This document shows positions 5,458 to 14,874 of a DNA stretch of 38,138 nt, one piece after another. Position numbers and translations under genes: made by a program. Numbering within the stretch: the first letter of the stretch is position 1; the number at the start of each line of letters is the position of its first letter. Origin of the DNA: Alphaproteobacteria bacterium. GTDB lineage: Bacteria > Pseudomonadota > Alphaproteobacteria > Micropepsales > Micropepsaceae. The stretch spans positions 1-38,138 of the forward strand of contig JAJPIX010000027.1 of NCBI GenBank assembly GCA_021324545.1. Reading direction: 5' to 3'. Under the pieces are notes generated by a model. That model was not told where the DNA came from and searched no databases. It saw nothing but the letters and a program-made list of their open reading frames with translations.

Positions 5458-6374
5458 GCGGCCACATCCCCGTTCTGCTCGCCGAAGTCGTGCGCGCCAT
5501 AAACCCGCGCGACGGCGGCCATTACATCGATGGCACCTTCGGCGGCGGCGGTTATGCGCGCGCGCTGCTTGAAGCCGCCAGATGCCGCGTGTTCGGCATC
5601 GATCGGGATCCCGATGCGATTGCGCGCGGCGCAGCAATGGCGAAGGAATTTTCCGGCCGCCTTACGCTTGCGCTCGGCCGCTTCTCCGAAATGGATGTGC
5701 TGTTCGCGCAGACCGGCGAAACGCAAAGCGACGGGGTCATGCTCGATCTGGGCGTTTCGTCGTTCCAGCTGGACGATCCCGCGCGCGGTTTTTCCTTCCG
5801 TGAGGCCGGCCCGCTCGACATGCGGATGAGCCGGCAAGGCCCCTCGGCCGCCGATCTCGTGAACACGATGGACGAAAGGGAGCTGGCCGGGCTCATCTTC
5901 CGCCTCGGCGAAGAGCGCAACGCCCGCCGTATCGCGCGCGCCATCGTCGCCGCGCGCCCGATCGCAACAACGGCGCAGCTCGCCGACGTCATTTCGCGCG
6001 CGCAGGGTCCTGCCGCCGCGCGTTATGCCGTGCACCCGGCCACGCGCACATTCCAGGCGCTGCGCATCCATGTGAATGACGAGCTGGGCGAACTCGGCCG
6101 CGGGCTCGAAGCGGCGGCGCGCGTGCTGAAACCGCGCGGCCGGCTTGCCGTCGTCTCGTTCCATTCGCTGGAAGACCGCATCGTGAAGCGCTTTCTGGCC
6201 GAACGCAGCGGCAAATCGGGCTCCGCATCCCGTCACGCGCCGGAAAAGCGCGCCGCGCGACCGGCGTTCCGCCTGGTTGCGGCGCGCGCGATCAGACCCT
6301 CCGCCGCCGAAGTCGCACAAAACCCGCGCGCCCGTTCCGCGCGCCTGCGCGCCGCCGAACGGCTCGCCGCCTGA
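5454..6374 (+). CDS. rsmH: 16S rRNA (cytosine1402-N4)-methyltransferase
   Basis: RsmH (MraW), 306 residues, methylates N4 of C1402 in the decoding centre of 16S rRNA with S-adenosylmethionine. [10 protein letters not shown] at the N-terminus is followed by the SAM-binding [15 protein letters not shown], then [29 protein letters not shown], a family hallmark. The C-terminal part has [18 protein letters not shown] and [17 protein letters not shown]. Length and all motifs are normal. It is translationally coupled to mraZ by a 4-base overlap and followed by ftsL after 14 bases, with GGAG just ahead of the ftsL start. Confidence 0.96.
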   Translation: MSGHIPVLLAEVVRAINPRDGGHYIDGTFGGGGYARALLEAARCRVFGIDRDPDAIARGAAMAKEFSGRLTLALGRFSEMDVLFAQTGETQSDGVMLDLGVSSFQLDDPARGFSFREAGPLDMRMSRQGPSAADLVNTMDERELAGLIFRLGEERNARRIARAIVAARPIATTAQLADVISRAQGPAAARYAVHPATRTFQALRIHVNDELGELGRGLEAAARVLKPRGRLAVVSFHSLEDRIVKRFLAERSGKSGSASRHAPEKRAARPAFRLVAARAIRPSAAEVAQNPRARSARLRAAERLAA

Positions 6375-6388
6375 AGGAGTACCAAGCC

Positions 6389-6772
6389 ATGATCCGCGTT
6401 CTCAATTTCCTGTTTGTCGCCGCCACGGGCCTTGCCTGCCTTGCGCTCTATCATGTGTCGGAACAGACGCGGGAAACGGCCCAGCAGCTCCAGGCCGTGC
6501 GGCATCAGATCGTGGCAGAGCGGGCGGCGGCCATTGTGCTCCAGGCCGAATGGGGCAAGCTTGCAAACCCTGAGCGCATCCAGCAGCTGGCCGAAAACAG
6601 GCTTGGCCTGGAAGACACGCCGGCGATGGAGCTGTCCTCGCTTGTGCTCCTGCCGCGCAAGGGCGATGGCGCCGCGCCGCTTTCCGATCAGCCGGTGCGC
6701 AGCGCAAGCGCGATCCTGCCGCAACCGCGCGATCCGCGCATCCGCAACATTTCCGTCCGCACCGGCATGTAA
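6389..6772 (+). CDS. ftsL: Cell division protein FtsL
   Basis: A small bitopic membrane protein of 127 residues. It has a membrane helix at residues 5-22 (LNFLFVAATGLACLALYH), a heptad-like coiled coil (about 25-60) and a periplasmic tail with EWGKLANPERIQQLAENRLGL, the region conserved among alphaproteobacterial FtsL proteins. FtsL forms a complex with FtsB and FtsQ that controls FtsW-FtsI septal synthase activity. Sequence identity in this family is low; position between rsmH and ftsI and topology support the call. GGAGTACC precedes the ATG. The proline-rich tail after residue 95 is longer than in E. coli. Confidence 0.9.
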   Translation: MIRVLNFLFVAATGLACLALYHVSEQTRETAQQLQAVRHQIVAERAAAIVLQAEWGKLANPERIQQLAENRLGLEDTPAMELSSLVLLPRKGDGAAPLSDQPVRSASAILPQPRDPRIRNISVRTGM

Positions 6773-6776
6773 GCCC

Positions 6777-8381
6777 ATGGCGCCATCGCTTGCTCCGACG
6801 ATCCTGCAAAGACGGATCGCGATTGCCGCGGCGCTCTGCGTCGCGGCTTTTGCGCTTGTGGGCGTGCGCCTTGTGGACGTTACGCTGATCAAGGAATTGC
6901 CGCAGCGCGTCGTGCCGGTGGCGGAAGCTCCGCGGTCCCGTCCCGATATTGTGGACCGCAATGGCCAGCTGCTCGCGCGCGACCTTCCCACGAAAGACGT
7001 CTATGCGCGCGTAAAGCTTCTCGGCGATCGCGCGCGTGCCGCGCGCCTGATCGCGCAGGCGACCGGCGACAACCCGGTGCGCATCGCCCGGCTTCTCGAT
7101 GGCCGTCATCCCTATATTCTCGTCGCGCGCCAGCTTTCGCCCGACGCGCTTCTGCGCGTGATGAGCCTGGGCCTGCGCGGACTCGAGTATCAGTCGTCCA
7201 ACAAGCGCATCTATCCCGACGGCCGCGCGGCCGCGCAGGTTCTGGGCGTCACCGATCCCGACGATCACGGCCTTTCCGGCATCGAGCTCGGCCTGGATGC
7301 GCGGATGCGCGCCATGCCTGCCGGCGCAAGGGTGCAGCTTTCGCTCGACATGCGTGTTCAATATGCGCTCGCCCATGAGCTGCGGCTGAGCAAGGAAAAG
7401 TTCAGCGCCCGCGCGGCGGGCGGCATCGTCATGGATGTCAACACCGGCGAAATCCTGGCGATGGCGTCGCTTCCCGATTTCGATCCGAACCTGCGCGATG
7501 TGGGCGCGCAGTCTGGCCGCAACCGCATGGTGCAGGACCGCTACGAACTGGGCTCCGTGTTCAAGATTTTTTCCTTCGCACTGGCCCTGCAGGACCGCAC
7601 CACCCGGCTCGACGAAGTGTTCCCGATCGGCGACAACCTGAGGGTCGGGCGCCACATCATTCATGATGCCGAGCGCATGCCGGCCGCTCTGGCGGCGCGT
7701 GACATCTTTGCGCAATCGTCCAATATCGGAACGGCGCAGATCGCGCTGCGCTCCGGCGCCGCCCGTCAGCGGGAGTTTCTTGCCAGCCTTGGCCTGCTTC
7801 AGGCGCCGGATACCGAGCTTGCCGAAACTGCCGCGCCGCTCATTCCGCGCAACTGGGGCGACCTTGAAACCGCCACCATCGGCTTCGGCCAGGGCATTTC
7901 GGTCACGCCGCTCGCCTTTGTTGCGGCTGCGGCCGCTATCGTTAACGGCGGCCGCCGCATTCAGCCCACCTTTCTCAGGCACCCCGCGGACGCCCGGGGC
8001 GAACAGGTAATATCGCCGCAAACAAGCGTGGCGATGCGCGCGCTGATGCGTTATGTGGTCACCGACGGCACGGGCAAGAAAGCCGACGTGCCGGGTTACG
8101 ACGTGGGCGGCAAGACCGGATCGGCGCAGGTGCCTGGTCCGCACGGATACGTCCCGCACAAGCTTTTGACCTCGTTTTGCGGCGTTTTCCCGATCGACAA
8201 CCCGCATTATCTGGTCTTCGTCATGCTCGACGAGCCGAACGGCACAAAAGATACCTTCGGCTTTGCTCTGGCGGGCTACACCGCCGCGCCCCTGGCCGGC
8301 GCGGTCATCGCCCGCGTCGCGCCGATCCTCGGGCTTGTGCCAAAGACGCCTGTTCTCGCCGATGCCCGGAAGACTCCATAA
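6777..8381 (+). CDS. ftsI: Penicillin-binding protein 3, septal transpeptidase FtsI
   Basis: Monofunctional class B penicillin-binding protein that cross-links septal peptidoglycan, 534 residues. A membrane anchor (about residues 12-31) leads into the pedestal domain with RPDIVDRNGQLLARD. The transpeptidase domain carries the three active-site motifs: SVFK with the nucleophile Ser260 and Lys263, SSN at 314-316, and KTG at 446-448. The ATG at 6777 lies 4 bases after the ftsL stop; longer reading of the frame upstream overlaps ftsL and lacks homology. Its TAA stop shares a base with the murE start. It works with the glycosyltransferase FtsW encoded downstream. The length is slightly below the E. 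coli enzyme. Confidence 0.96.
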   Translation: MAPSLAPTILQRRIAIAAALCVAAFALVGVRLVDVTLIKELPQRVVPVAEAPRSRPDIVDRNGQLLARDLPTKDVYARVKLLGDRARAARLIAQATGDNPVRIARLLDGRHPYILVARQLSPDALLRVMSLGLRGLEYQSSNKRIYPDGRAAAQVLGVTDPDDHGLSGIELGLDARMRAMPAGARVQLSLDMRVQYALAHELRLSKEKFSARAAGGIVMDVNTGEILAMASLPDFDPNLRDVGAQSGRNRMVQDRYELGSVFKIFSFALALQDRTTRLDEVFPIGDNLRVGRHIIHDAERMPAALAARDIFAQSSNIGTAQIALRSGAARQREFLASLGLLQAPDTELAETAAPLIPRNWGDLETATIGFGQGISVTPLAFVAAAAAIVNGGRRIQPTFLRHPADARGEQVISPQTSVAMRALMRYVVTDGTGKKADVPGYDVGGKTGSAQVPGPHGYVPHKLLTSFCGVFPIDNPHYLVFVMLDEPNGTKDTFGFALAGYTAAPLAGAVIARVAPILGLVPKTPVLADARKTP

Positions 8382-9859
8382 TGGAAACACATTCGGGAAC
8401 GAACATTCGCGTGGGTAACGTGGGCGCCAGCGCCATGAAGGCGGTAAAGGATTTCGCGGGTCTCGCGGCCGACAGCCGCGAGGTGAAACCCGGCTATCTT
8501 TTCGCCGCGCTCCCCGGCACGCAGTCGGATGGCTCGGCCTACATCGCCGATGCTGTGGCGCGCGGTGCGGCAGCCGTTCTCGGCCGGCCCGAAGCGGCGC
8601 AGGCCGCGCGCGCGGCGGGTGTGCCCTTCATTGCGGATGAAAATCCGCGGCTGTGTCTGGCCCGCTATGCGGCGGCGTTTTACGGCGCACAACCGCAAAC
8701 GATTGCCGCCGTGACCGGCACCAACGGCAAGACGTCGGTGTCGGTGTTCCTTCGCCAGATCTGGGAACGGCTTGGCCGCAAGGCTGCAAGCCTGGGCACC
8801 ATCGGCGCCATTTCGCCGTCCGGCCACATCGCGCTCAGGCAGACTACGCCGGATCCGATCGGTCTGCACAAGCTCCTTGCGCAGCTCAAGCACGATGGCA
8901 TTGACTTGCTCGCCGTGGAAGCATCCAGCCACGGCCTCGATCAATACCGCCTCGACGGGACCGACATCGCGGCCGCCGGCTTCACCAACATCACGCGCGA
9001 CCACCTCGATTACCACGAGGATTTTGCGGACTATCTTGCGACCAAGCTTCGCCTCTTCTCGGAAGTGGTTCGCAACGATGGCGCGGCAGTCGTCAATGCC
9101 GACGCGGCCCATGCGGAAGATTTCATTTCCGCCGCGCGGCAGCGCGGCCTGAAGCTCGTGACCGTCGGCGAGGCGGGCAAAACCCTCAGGCTTCTTTCCC
9201 GCGCGCTTCATGGCGAAGGCCAGACCATGCGCATCGCCTATGCCGGCAAGACCTGTGACATCGCATTGCCGCTGGCCGGCGCGTTCCAGGCGTCCAACGC
9301 CCTCGTTGCGGCCGGTCTTGCCATCGGTCTTGGCGATCCGGCCGAAAAGGTTTTCGAAGCGCTCGCGCATCTGAAAGGTGCGCCGGGGCGGCTGGAAAAG
9401 GTCGCCTATGCCAAATCCGGCGCGGCAATCTATGTGGATTACGCCCACACACCGGATGCGCTTCAGACCGTGCTCACCGCCATCCGCCCGCATGTGAAGA
9501 ACCGGCTGCATGTGATTTTCGGTTGCGGCGGGGATCGCGACAAGGGCAAGCGGCCGTTGATGGGAAAGGCGGCCTGCGAATTTGCCGATGACGTGATCGT
9601 AACCGATGACAATCCGCGCAGCGAAAGCCCCGCGCAAATCCGGAAGGATGCGCTGGCCGGTTGTCCGCGCGCGCAGGAAATCGGCGACCGCGGCGAGGCC
9701 ATTCGCGCCGGCGTTGCGGCCTTGCAGGCGGGCGATGTGCTGGTCATCGCCGGCAAAGGGCACGAGTCCGGCCAGATTGTCGGCGGCGAGACACGGCCGT
9801 TTCTCGACAGGGACGAAGCCGTGAAAGCAGCCATCGCGCTTGGCGGGAGAGCCGCATGA
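8381..9859 (+). CDS. murE: UDP-MurNAc-L-Ala-D-Glu:meso-diaminopimelate ligase
   Basis: MurE, 492 residues, adds the third stem-peptide residue in the cytoplasm using ATP. The P-loop TGTNGKT is at 112-118. The central domain has TTPDP and ASSHGLDQYRLDG, and the C-terminal domain has YAHTPDAL and FGCGGDRDKGKRP. DNPR at 410-413 is the signature for meso-diaminopimelate rather than lysine, so the wall is of the Gram-negative type. The start at 8381 overlaps the ftsI stop by one base (TAATG) and has GGAAGA upstream. It is coupled to murF by ATGA. Confidence 0.96.
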   Translation: METHSGTNIRVGNVGASAMKAVKDFAGLAADSREVKPGYLFAALPGTQSDGSAYIADAVARGAAAVLGRPEAAQAARAAGVPFIADENPRLCLARYAAAFYGAQPQTIAAVTGTNGKTSVSVFLRQIWERLGRKAASLGTIGAISPSGHIALRQTTPDPIGLHKLLAQLKHDGIDLLAVEASSHGLDQYRLDGTDIAAAGFTNITRDHLDYHEDFADYLATKLRLFSEVVRNDGAAVVNADAAHAEDFISAARQRGLKLVTVGEAGKTLRLLSRALHGEGQTMRIAYAGKTCDIALPLAGAFQASNALVAAGLAIGLGDPAEKVFEALAHLKGAPGRLEKVAYAKSGAAIYVDYAHTPDALQTVLTAIRPHVKNRLHVIFGCGGDRDKGKRPLMGKAACEFADDVIVTDDNPRSESPAQIRKDALAGCPRAQEIGDRGEAIRAGVAALQAGDVLVIAGKGHESGQIVGGETRPFLDRDEAVKAAIALGGRAA

Positions 9860-11229
9860 ACGCGTTATGGACATCCGCCGAAGCCGAAGCCGCCACGCTG
9901 GGCCATGCCTCGCGCCCGTTCGAAGCGACGGGCCTTTCCATCGACACGCGAACGCTCAAGCCCGGCGATCTGTTCGTGGCGCTCAAGGGCGATGCGCGCG
10001 ACGGCCATGAATTTGTCGCGGCGGCGATGCAGGCAAAAGCCGCGGCCGCGCTGGTTTCGCGGCCGGTCAAGGCGGATGGCGCCTTGCTGACCGTCGCCAA
10101 CACGCTGCGCGGCCTCGAAGATCTCGGCCGGGCGTCGCGCGCGCGGACTCATGCGAAAATCGTCGCCATCACCGGCAGCGCCGGCAAGACCACGACCAAG
10201 GAGGTGTTGCGGCTCGCCTTCGGCGCGCTTGGCAAGACGCACGCCTCGTCGGCGTCCCACAACAATCACTGGGGTGTGCCGCTCAGCCTCGCCGCAATGC
10301 CGCGGGATGCCCAATTCGGCGTCTTTGAAATCGGCATGAATCATTTTGGCGAAATCCGGTCTCTCGTCGGATTTGTCCGCCCGCATGTGGCGCTCGTCAC
10401 AACCATTGCGCCGGCGCATCTGGAATTCTTCGGCACCTGCGAGGCCATCGCCGACGCCAAGTCGGAAATCTTCGAGGGAATCGTACCCGGTGGCACGGGC
10501 ATCGTGCCGGCAGACAGTCCCTACGCCGAACGCCTCATCGCCCGCGCGAAACAGGCCGGCGTCACCCGCGTCCTGACGTTCGGCACGAAATCCGGCTGCG
10601 ATGCCCGGCTGGTTTCAACAGCACCGCACGATGGCGGCATGAAGATCGAAGCCGACGTCATGGGCCGGCCTGTGCTGTTCCGCATCGGCGCGCCGGGTGC
10701 GCATATCGCGCAGAACGCAATCGCTGCGCTTCTGGCCGTCGCGGCCGCCGAAGGCGATGTGCTGAATGCCGCCGCCGCGCTGGAACAGTTTTCGGCGCTC
10801 AAGGGCCGCGGCGCACGCTTCAAGGTGAAACTGGCCGGCGGCGAAGCCGAAATCATTGATGAAAGCTACAACGCAAATCCCGCGTCCATGGCGGCGGCCT
10901 TCGCGTTGCTGGCCGGCACGCCCGCGCGCCGGCGCATCGCCGTGATCGGCAACATGCTCGAAATGGGGGCTGACGCGGCCGCCCATCACGCCGCCCTCGC
11001 GAAAGACGTCGAGGCGGCGCATGTCGATCTGGTGTTTGCCAATGGCGAAGACATGAAGGCCTTGTGGGATGCGCTGCCGGCCGCGCGCCGCGGCGCATAC
11101 GGCAAGGTCTCCGCCGAAATCGCGCCGAAAGTCGTGCGAGCGCTGCGAGCCGGCGACGTGGTGCTCGTCAAGGGCTCGTTCGGCAGCAAGATGTCTGTCG
11201 TGATCGACGCGCTGAAAAAGGCGGGCTAG
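9856..11229 (+). CDS. murF: UDP-MurNAc-tripeptide:D-Ala-D-Ala ligase
   Basis: MurF, 457 residues, completes the cytoplasmic pentapeptide precursor by joining D-Ala-D-Ala made by Ddl. N-terminal domain: SIDTRTLKPGDLFVALKG. ATP-binding domain: TGSAGKTTTKE with the P-loop lysine at 111, then SASHNNHWGVPLSL and EIGMNHFGEI. C-terminal domain: IIDESYNANPASM and VIGNMLEMG. All are standard for the family. It begins on the murE stop (ATGA). The stop is followed 9 bases later by mraY, with GGGGCGGGCG as a loose ribosome site. Confidence 0.96.
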   Translation: MNALWTSAEAEAATLGHASRPFEATGLSIDTRTLKPGDLFVALKGDARDGHEFVAAAMQAKAAAALVSRPVKADGALLTVANTLRGLEDLGRASRARTHAKIVAITGSAGKTTTKEVLRLAFGALGKTHASSASHNNHWGVPLSLAAMPRDAQFGVFEIGMNHFGEIRSLVGFVRPHVALVTTIAPAHLEFFGTCEAIADAKSEIFEGIVPGGTGIVPADSPYAERLIARAKQAGVTRVLTFGTKSGCDARLVSTAPHDGGMKIEADVMGRPVLFRIGAPGAHIAQNAIAALLAVAAAEGDVLNAAAALEQFSALKGRGARFKVKLAGGEAEIIDESYNANPASMAAAFALLAGTPARRRIAVIGNMLEMGADAAAHHAALAKDVEAAHVDLVFANGEDMKALWDALPAARRGAYGKVSAEIAPKVVRALRAGDVVLVKGSFGSKMSVVIDALKKAG

Positions 11230-11238
11230 GGGCGGGCG

Positions 11239-12327
11239 ATGTTCTACTATTTCCTCTATCCGCTGGCGGCGCAGGTCTCGGCCTTCAACGTGTTCCGCTA
11301 CATCACCTTCCGTGCCGGCGGCGCGGTGATGACGGCGCTGCTTATCGCCTTTTGGCTTGGCCCGCGCATGATCAACTGGCTGCGCGCACGCCAAGGCAAG
11401 GGCCAGCCCATCCGCACCGACGGGCCCCAGCGTCACATCGTCGAAAAGCAGGGCACGCCCACGATGGGCGGCCTGCTGATTCTCCTGTCTGCGCTGATCG
11501 CCACATTGTTCTGGGCCGATCTCACCGATCCCTATGTGTGGCTGGTTCTGTTCGTCACGGTCAGCTTCGGGCTTTTGGGTTTTGCCGACGATTACCTGAA
11601 AGTGACGAAGCGGTCGTCCGAAGGCGTCAGCGGCCGCATCAAGCTCCTGTTCCAGTTTGCGGTCGCGCTGGCGGCGGCCTGGTGGGTGATGTCGCTGGAG
11701 TCCCCGCTCATGGCCGGCGGCATGGCGGTGCCGTTCGTCAAGGGCACGCTTGTTCCGCTCGGCTGGGGATTTCTGGTCTTCGCGCCCCTGGTGATTGTAG
11801 GCGCCTCCAACGCCGTCAACCTGACGGACGGGCTTGACGGTCTTGCGATCGTTCCGGTGATGATTGCAGCGCTCGCCTTCGCGCTGATTGCCTATCTTGT
11901 CGGCAACGCGAAATTCGCGACCTATCTCGAGCTGCATTACATCGCCGGCACGGGCGAGCTGGCCGTTTTTCTCGCGGCGCTGCTCGGCGCGGGCCTGGGC
12001 TTTCTCTGGTACAACGCGCCGCCCGCCATGGTTTTCATGGGCGACACCGGTTCGCTTTCGCTCGGCGGCGCGCTGGGCGCCGTTGCGGTGGCGACCAAAC
12101 ACGAGATTGTTCTGGCCATTGTCGGCGGCCTCTTCGTGATGGAGGCCGTGTCGGTGATCGTGCAGGTGATTTCCTTCAAGACCACGGGCAAGCGCGTCTT
12201 CAGGATGGCGCCGATCCACCACCATTTCGAACAGCTCGGCTGGAAGGAATCGACAATCGTGATCCGCTTCTGGATCATCGCCGTGGTCCTTGCCCTGATC
12301 GGGCTTTCGACCCTGAAGCTGCGGTGA
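11239..12327 (+). CDS. mraY: Phospho-MurNAc-pentapeptide translocase MraY
   Basis: Integral membrane enzyme of 362 residues that transfers phospho-MurNAc-pentapeptide to undecaprenyl phosphate, giving lipid I on the inner leaflet. About ten membrane segments are apparent. The signatures are [15 protein letters not shown] and GTPTMGG in the first cytoplasmic loop, the catalytic aspartates in GFADDYLKV and [12 protein letters not shown], and [11 protein letters not shown]. The histidine motif is [16 protein letters not shown]-terminal MFYYFLYPL is typical. It lies 9 bases after murF and 4 bases before murD. Confidence 0.97.
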   Translation: MFYYFLYPLAAQVSAFNVFRYITFRAGGAVMTALLIAFWLGPRMINWLRARQGKGQPIRTDGPQRHIVEKQGTPTMGGLLILLSALIATLFWADLTDPYVWLVLFVTVSFGLLGFADDYLKVTKRSSEGVSGRIKLLFQFAVALAAAWWVMSLESPLMAGGMAVPFVKGTLVPLGWGFLVFAPLVIVGASNAVNLTDGLDGLAIVPVMIAALAFALIAYLVGNAKFATYLELHYIAGTGELAVFLAALLGAGLGFLWYNAPPAMVFMGDTGSLSLGGALGAVAVATKHEIVLAIVGGLFVMEAVSVIVQVISFKTTGKRVFRMAPIHHHFEQLGWKESTIVIRFWIIAVVLALIGLSTLKLR

Positions 12328-12331
12328 CCTC

Positions 12332-13744
12332 ATGATCGTCGCGCGCAACTTCTCCGGAAAAACCGTCGGCGTGTTCGGGCTGGCCCGTTCCGGCATTTCC
12401 GCCACGCAAGCGCTTGCGCAGGCCGGCGCGCGCGTATTCGCATGGGATGACAACGCCTCCGCCCGCGTGAATCTTTCCGGCGTCATGGAAGCGGCCTGGC
12501 AGGAATGGCCGTGGAATGAGGTCAATGCCGTTGTTCTGAGCCCCGGCGTGCCGTTCACCCATCCGATGCCGCACGCGATTGCAAGTCATGCCCGTGCGCT
12601 CGGCATTGAGGTGATCGGCGATGTGGAGCTGTTTGCGCGCGAAATTCGCCGGGACCAGGCGCGGCCTGGTAAGGCGCCCGTCATCGCGGTGACCGGCACG
12701 AACGGCAAATCCACGACCACCGCTCTCATCGGCCACATACTGTCGGCCTGCGGTTTCGATGCGCAGGTGGGCGGAAACATCGGAAAGCCTGTGCTCGATC
12801 TGAGCCCGCCTGCCGGCCGGACGGTCTATGCGCTGGAAATTTCCTCATATCAGATCGATCTGTCGCCGGGCCTGCGGCCGGACGTGGGTGTTCTGACAAA
12901 TATCACCCCCGATCATCTGGACCGTCACGGCACCCTTGAGAATTACGCCGCGGTCAAGGCGCGGCTGCTGCAACAGACCGCAAAAGACGGCTGCGTCTGC
13001 ATCGGGGTTGACGATCCCAATGCGTCCGCCATTTGCACGCGGCTTTCATCGAACGGCGGTCCGCAAGCCATTCCCGTCGCCATTGGCAAGGTTCTTGGCA
13101 GCGGCATATTTGCGATCGACGGTGCGCTTTACGATGCGCTCGGCGGCCGCGCGATAAAGGTCATGGATCTGGCCTGCGCCGAGCATTTGCCCGGCGCCCA
13201 CAACTGGCAGAATGCGGCGCTGGCCTATGCCGCCGTCAGGCCCTTCGTGAAAGATGCCAAAGCCGTTGCAGACGCGATTGCGCGTTTTCCCGGCCTGCCG
13301 CATCGCATCGAAGATGTGGGGCGCGCCGGCAAGGTTCGTTTCATCAACGATTCCAAAGCCACGAACGCCGATGCTGCAGAGCGCGCGCTTGTCTGCTTTT
13401 CCGACATCTACTGGATTGTTGGTGGCCGTCCGAAGGAAGGCGGCATCGCAAGCCTCAGGCCCCATTTCTCCCGGATCCGGAAGGCCTACCTCATCGGCGA
13501 AGCGGCCGACGACTTTGCGCGCACCTTGTCGGGTCAGGTGCCGTTCCAGACGGCGGGCACATTGGCGCATGCGGTTGAGCTTGCATTTGCCGATGCGCGG
13601 GCCTCGAACGCCGCCGCGCCGGTTGTTCTGCTCTCGCCGGCCTGCGCCTCGTTTGACCAGTTTCGTGACTACGAAGAACGCGGGGATGCTTTCCGCGCGC
13701 TCGTTCGCGAAATTGCATCGCATCCGGTGAAGGAGGCATCATGA
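12332..13744 (+). CDS. murD: UDP-MurNAc-L-Ala:D-glutamate ligase
   Basis: MurD, 470 residues, adds the second stem-peptide residue. The N-terminal Rossmann-like domain has VGVFGLARSGISA and LSPGVPFTHP. The ATP-binding core is TGTNGKSTTTALI (lysine 126), with GGNIGKPVLDL and LEISSYQID next. FVNDSKATNADA-type residues appear as FINDSKATNADA, and the C-terminal domain carries IVGGRPKEGG and LLSPACASFDQF. It starts 4 bases after mraY and its stop overlaps the ftsW start by ATGA. Nothing unusual is seen. Confidence 0.96.
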   Translation: MIVARNFSGKTVGVFGLARSGISATQALAQAGARVFAWDDNASARVNLSGVMEAAWQEWPWNEVNAVVLSPGVPFTHPMPHAIASHARALGIEVIGDVELFAREIRRDQARPGKAPVIAVTGTNGKSTTTALIGHILSACGFDAQVGGNIGKPVLDLSPPAGRTVYALEISSYQIDLSPGLRPDVGVLTNITPDHLDRHGTLENYAAVKARLLQQTAKDGCVCIGVDDPNASAICTRLSSNGGPQAIPVAIGKVLGSGIFAIDGALYDALGGRAIKVMDLACAEHLPGAHNWQNAALAYAAVRPFVKDAKAVADAIARFPGLPHRIEDVGRAGKVRFINDSKATNADAAERALVCFSDIYWIVGGRPKEGGIASLRPHFSRIRKAYLIGEAADDFARTLSGQVPFQTAGTLAHAVELAFADARASNAAAPVVLLSPACASFDQFRDYEERGDAFRALVREIASHPVKEAS

Positions 13745-14874
13745 TCTCCCGCACCGACAGAAGCGGGTTTGCAGTCTGGTGGTGGACGGTGGACCGCTGG
13801 ACGCTGGCCACGGTGGTCGCGCTCATCGCCATCGGTCTCGTCTTGGCCTGCGCGGCAAGCCCCGCGGTCGGCGGCGGATTTTATTACGCAGGCAAGCAGA
13901 TCGCTTTTGCGGCCATCGCGGCGGCCATTCTGATCGGTGCGTCATCGCTTTCGCTCGAGGGTCTCAGGATCGTGGCCGGCGTCGTGTTCTTTGCCGCGCT
14001 TGCGGGATCGGCCCTCACGCTGATTGCCGGCGACGAAGTCCTGGGCGCCAGGCGCTGGCTCGACTTCGGTTGGCTCACGCTTCAGCCGTCGGAATTCCTG
14101 AAGCCGGGTTTTGCCGTGCTCGCCGCGGCGGTTCTTGCCGGTCATCAGCCGACGCGCCTACGAAAGGAATGGATCACGCTGATGCTGGTGTTGCCGGCGA
14201 TCGTGATCCTGATGCTTCAGCCTGACGTCGGCCAGACGGGTTTGATGCTTACACTCTGGGGCGCTCTTCTGTTCCTGAACGGCATTTCCGCCGTCTGGAT
14301 CGGCGCGCTTGCTGCCGGAGGCGCCGCGACCGGCGGCCTGGCCTACATGCTTTTTCCTTATATCCAGCATCGTGTGGCGCAATTCCTGTCCACCGGGGAG
14401 CCGGGCTACCAGGAAGGGTTGGCGCTCAGGGCTTTCGCGCATGGCGGATTGTTCGGCGTCGGCCCCGGCGCCGGCACGATCAAATACAAATTGCCGTTTG
14501 CACATTCCGATTACATCTACGCCGTGGCGGGCGAGGAGTTCGGCCTCGTCCTGTGTGGCCTGATCGTGTTGCTCTTTGCGGTCCTGACGGTGCGGCTTCT
14601 CTTGTGTGCCGCGCGCACGCGCGACAGATTCTCCCAGCTGGCCGGTGCGGGGCTTGCCATCATTCTGGCGGCGCAGGCTTTCATCAACATGGGCGTCGCG
14701 GTGGACATGCTGCCCGCCAAAGGCATGACGCTGCCCTTCATATCCTACGGTGGTTCGTCGCTGTTCGCCGTCGCGCTCACCGTCGGCTTCGCGCTGTCGG
14801 TCACACGCATGCGCCCGCAGGTCGCCGCGCGCGATCGCTCTCTCCCGGCCACGTTCAGCGGAGCGCACGCATGA
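13741..14874 (+). CDS. ftsW: Septal peptidoglycan glycosyltransferase FtsW
   Basis: SEDS-family polytopic protein of 377 residues that polymerises lipid II glycan strands at the septum as the partner of FtsI. Family motifs include LGARRWLDFGWLTLQPSEFLKPGF, LMLQPDVGQT and GEEFGLVLCGLIVL, plus the C-terminal PAKGMTLPFISYGGSS. About ten membrane helices are apparent. The ATG at 13741 overlaps murD by ATGA, with GGAGG 5 bases before it. It is coupled in turn to murG by ATGA. Confidence 0.96.
   Translation: MISRTDRSGFAVWWWTVDRWTLATVVALIAIGLVLACAASPAVGGGFYYAGKQIAFAAIAAAILIGASSLSLEGLRIVAGVVFFAALAGSALTLIAGDEVLGARRWLDFGWLTLQPSEFLKPGFAVLAAAVLAGHQPTRLRKEWITLMLVLPAIVILMLQPDVGQTGLMLTLWGALLFLNGISAVWIGALAAGGAATGGLAYMLFPYIQHRVAQFLSTGEPGYQEGLALRAFAHGGLFGVGPGAGTIKYKLPFAHSDYIYAVAGEEFGLVLCGLIVLLFAVLTVRLLLCAARTRDRFSQLAGAGLAIILAAQAFINMGVAVDMLPAKGMTLPFISYGGSSLFAVALTVGFALSVTRMRPQVAARDRSLPATFSGAHA

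Noticed and set aside
6402-8390. Long reverse frames opposite ftsI, murE, murF, ftsZ and uvrD
   Set aside because: High-GC codon use leaves long antisense frames open; they lack family motifs while the sense frames are textbook proteins.
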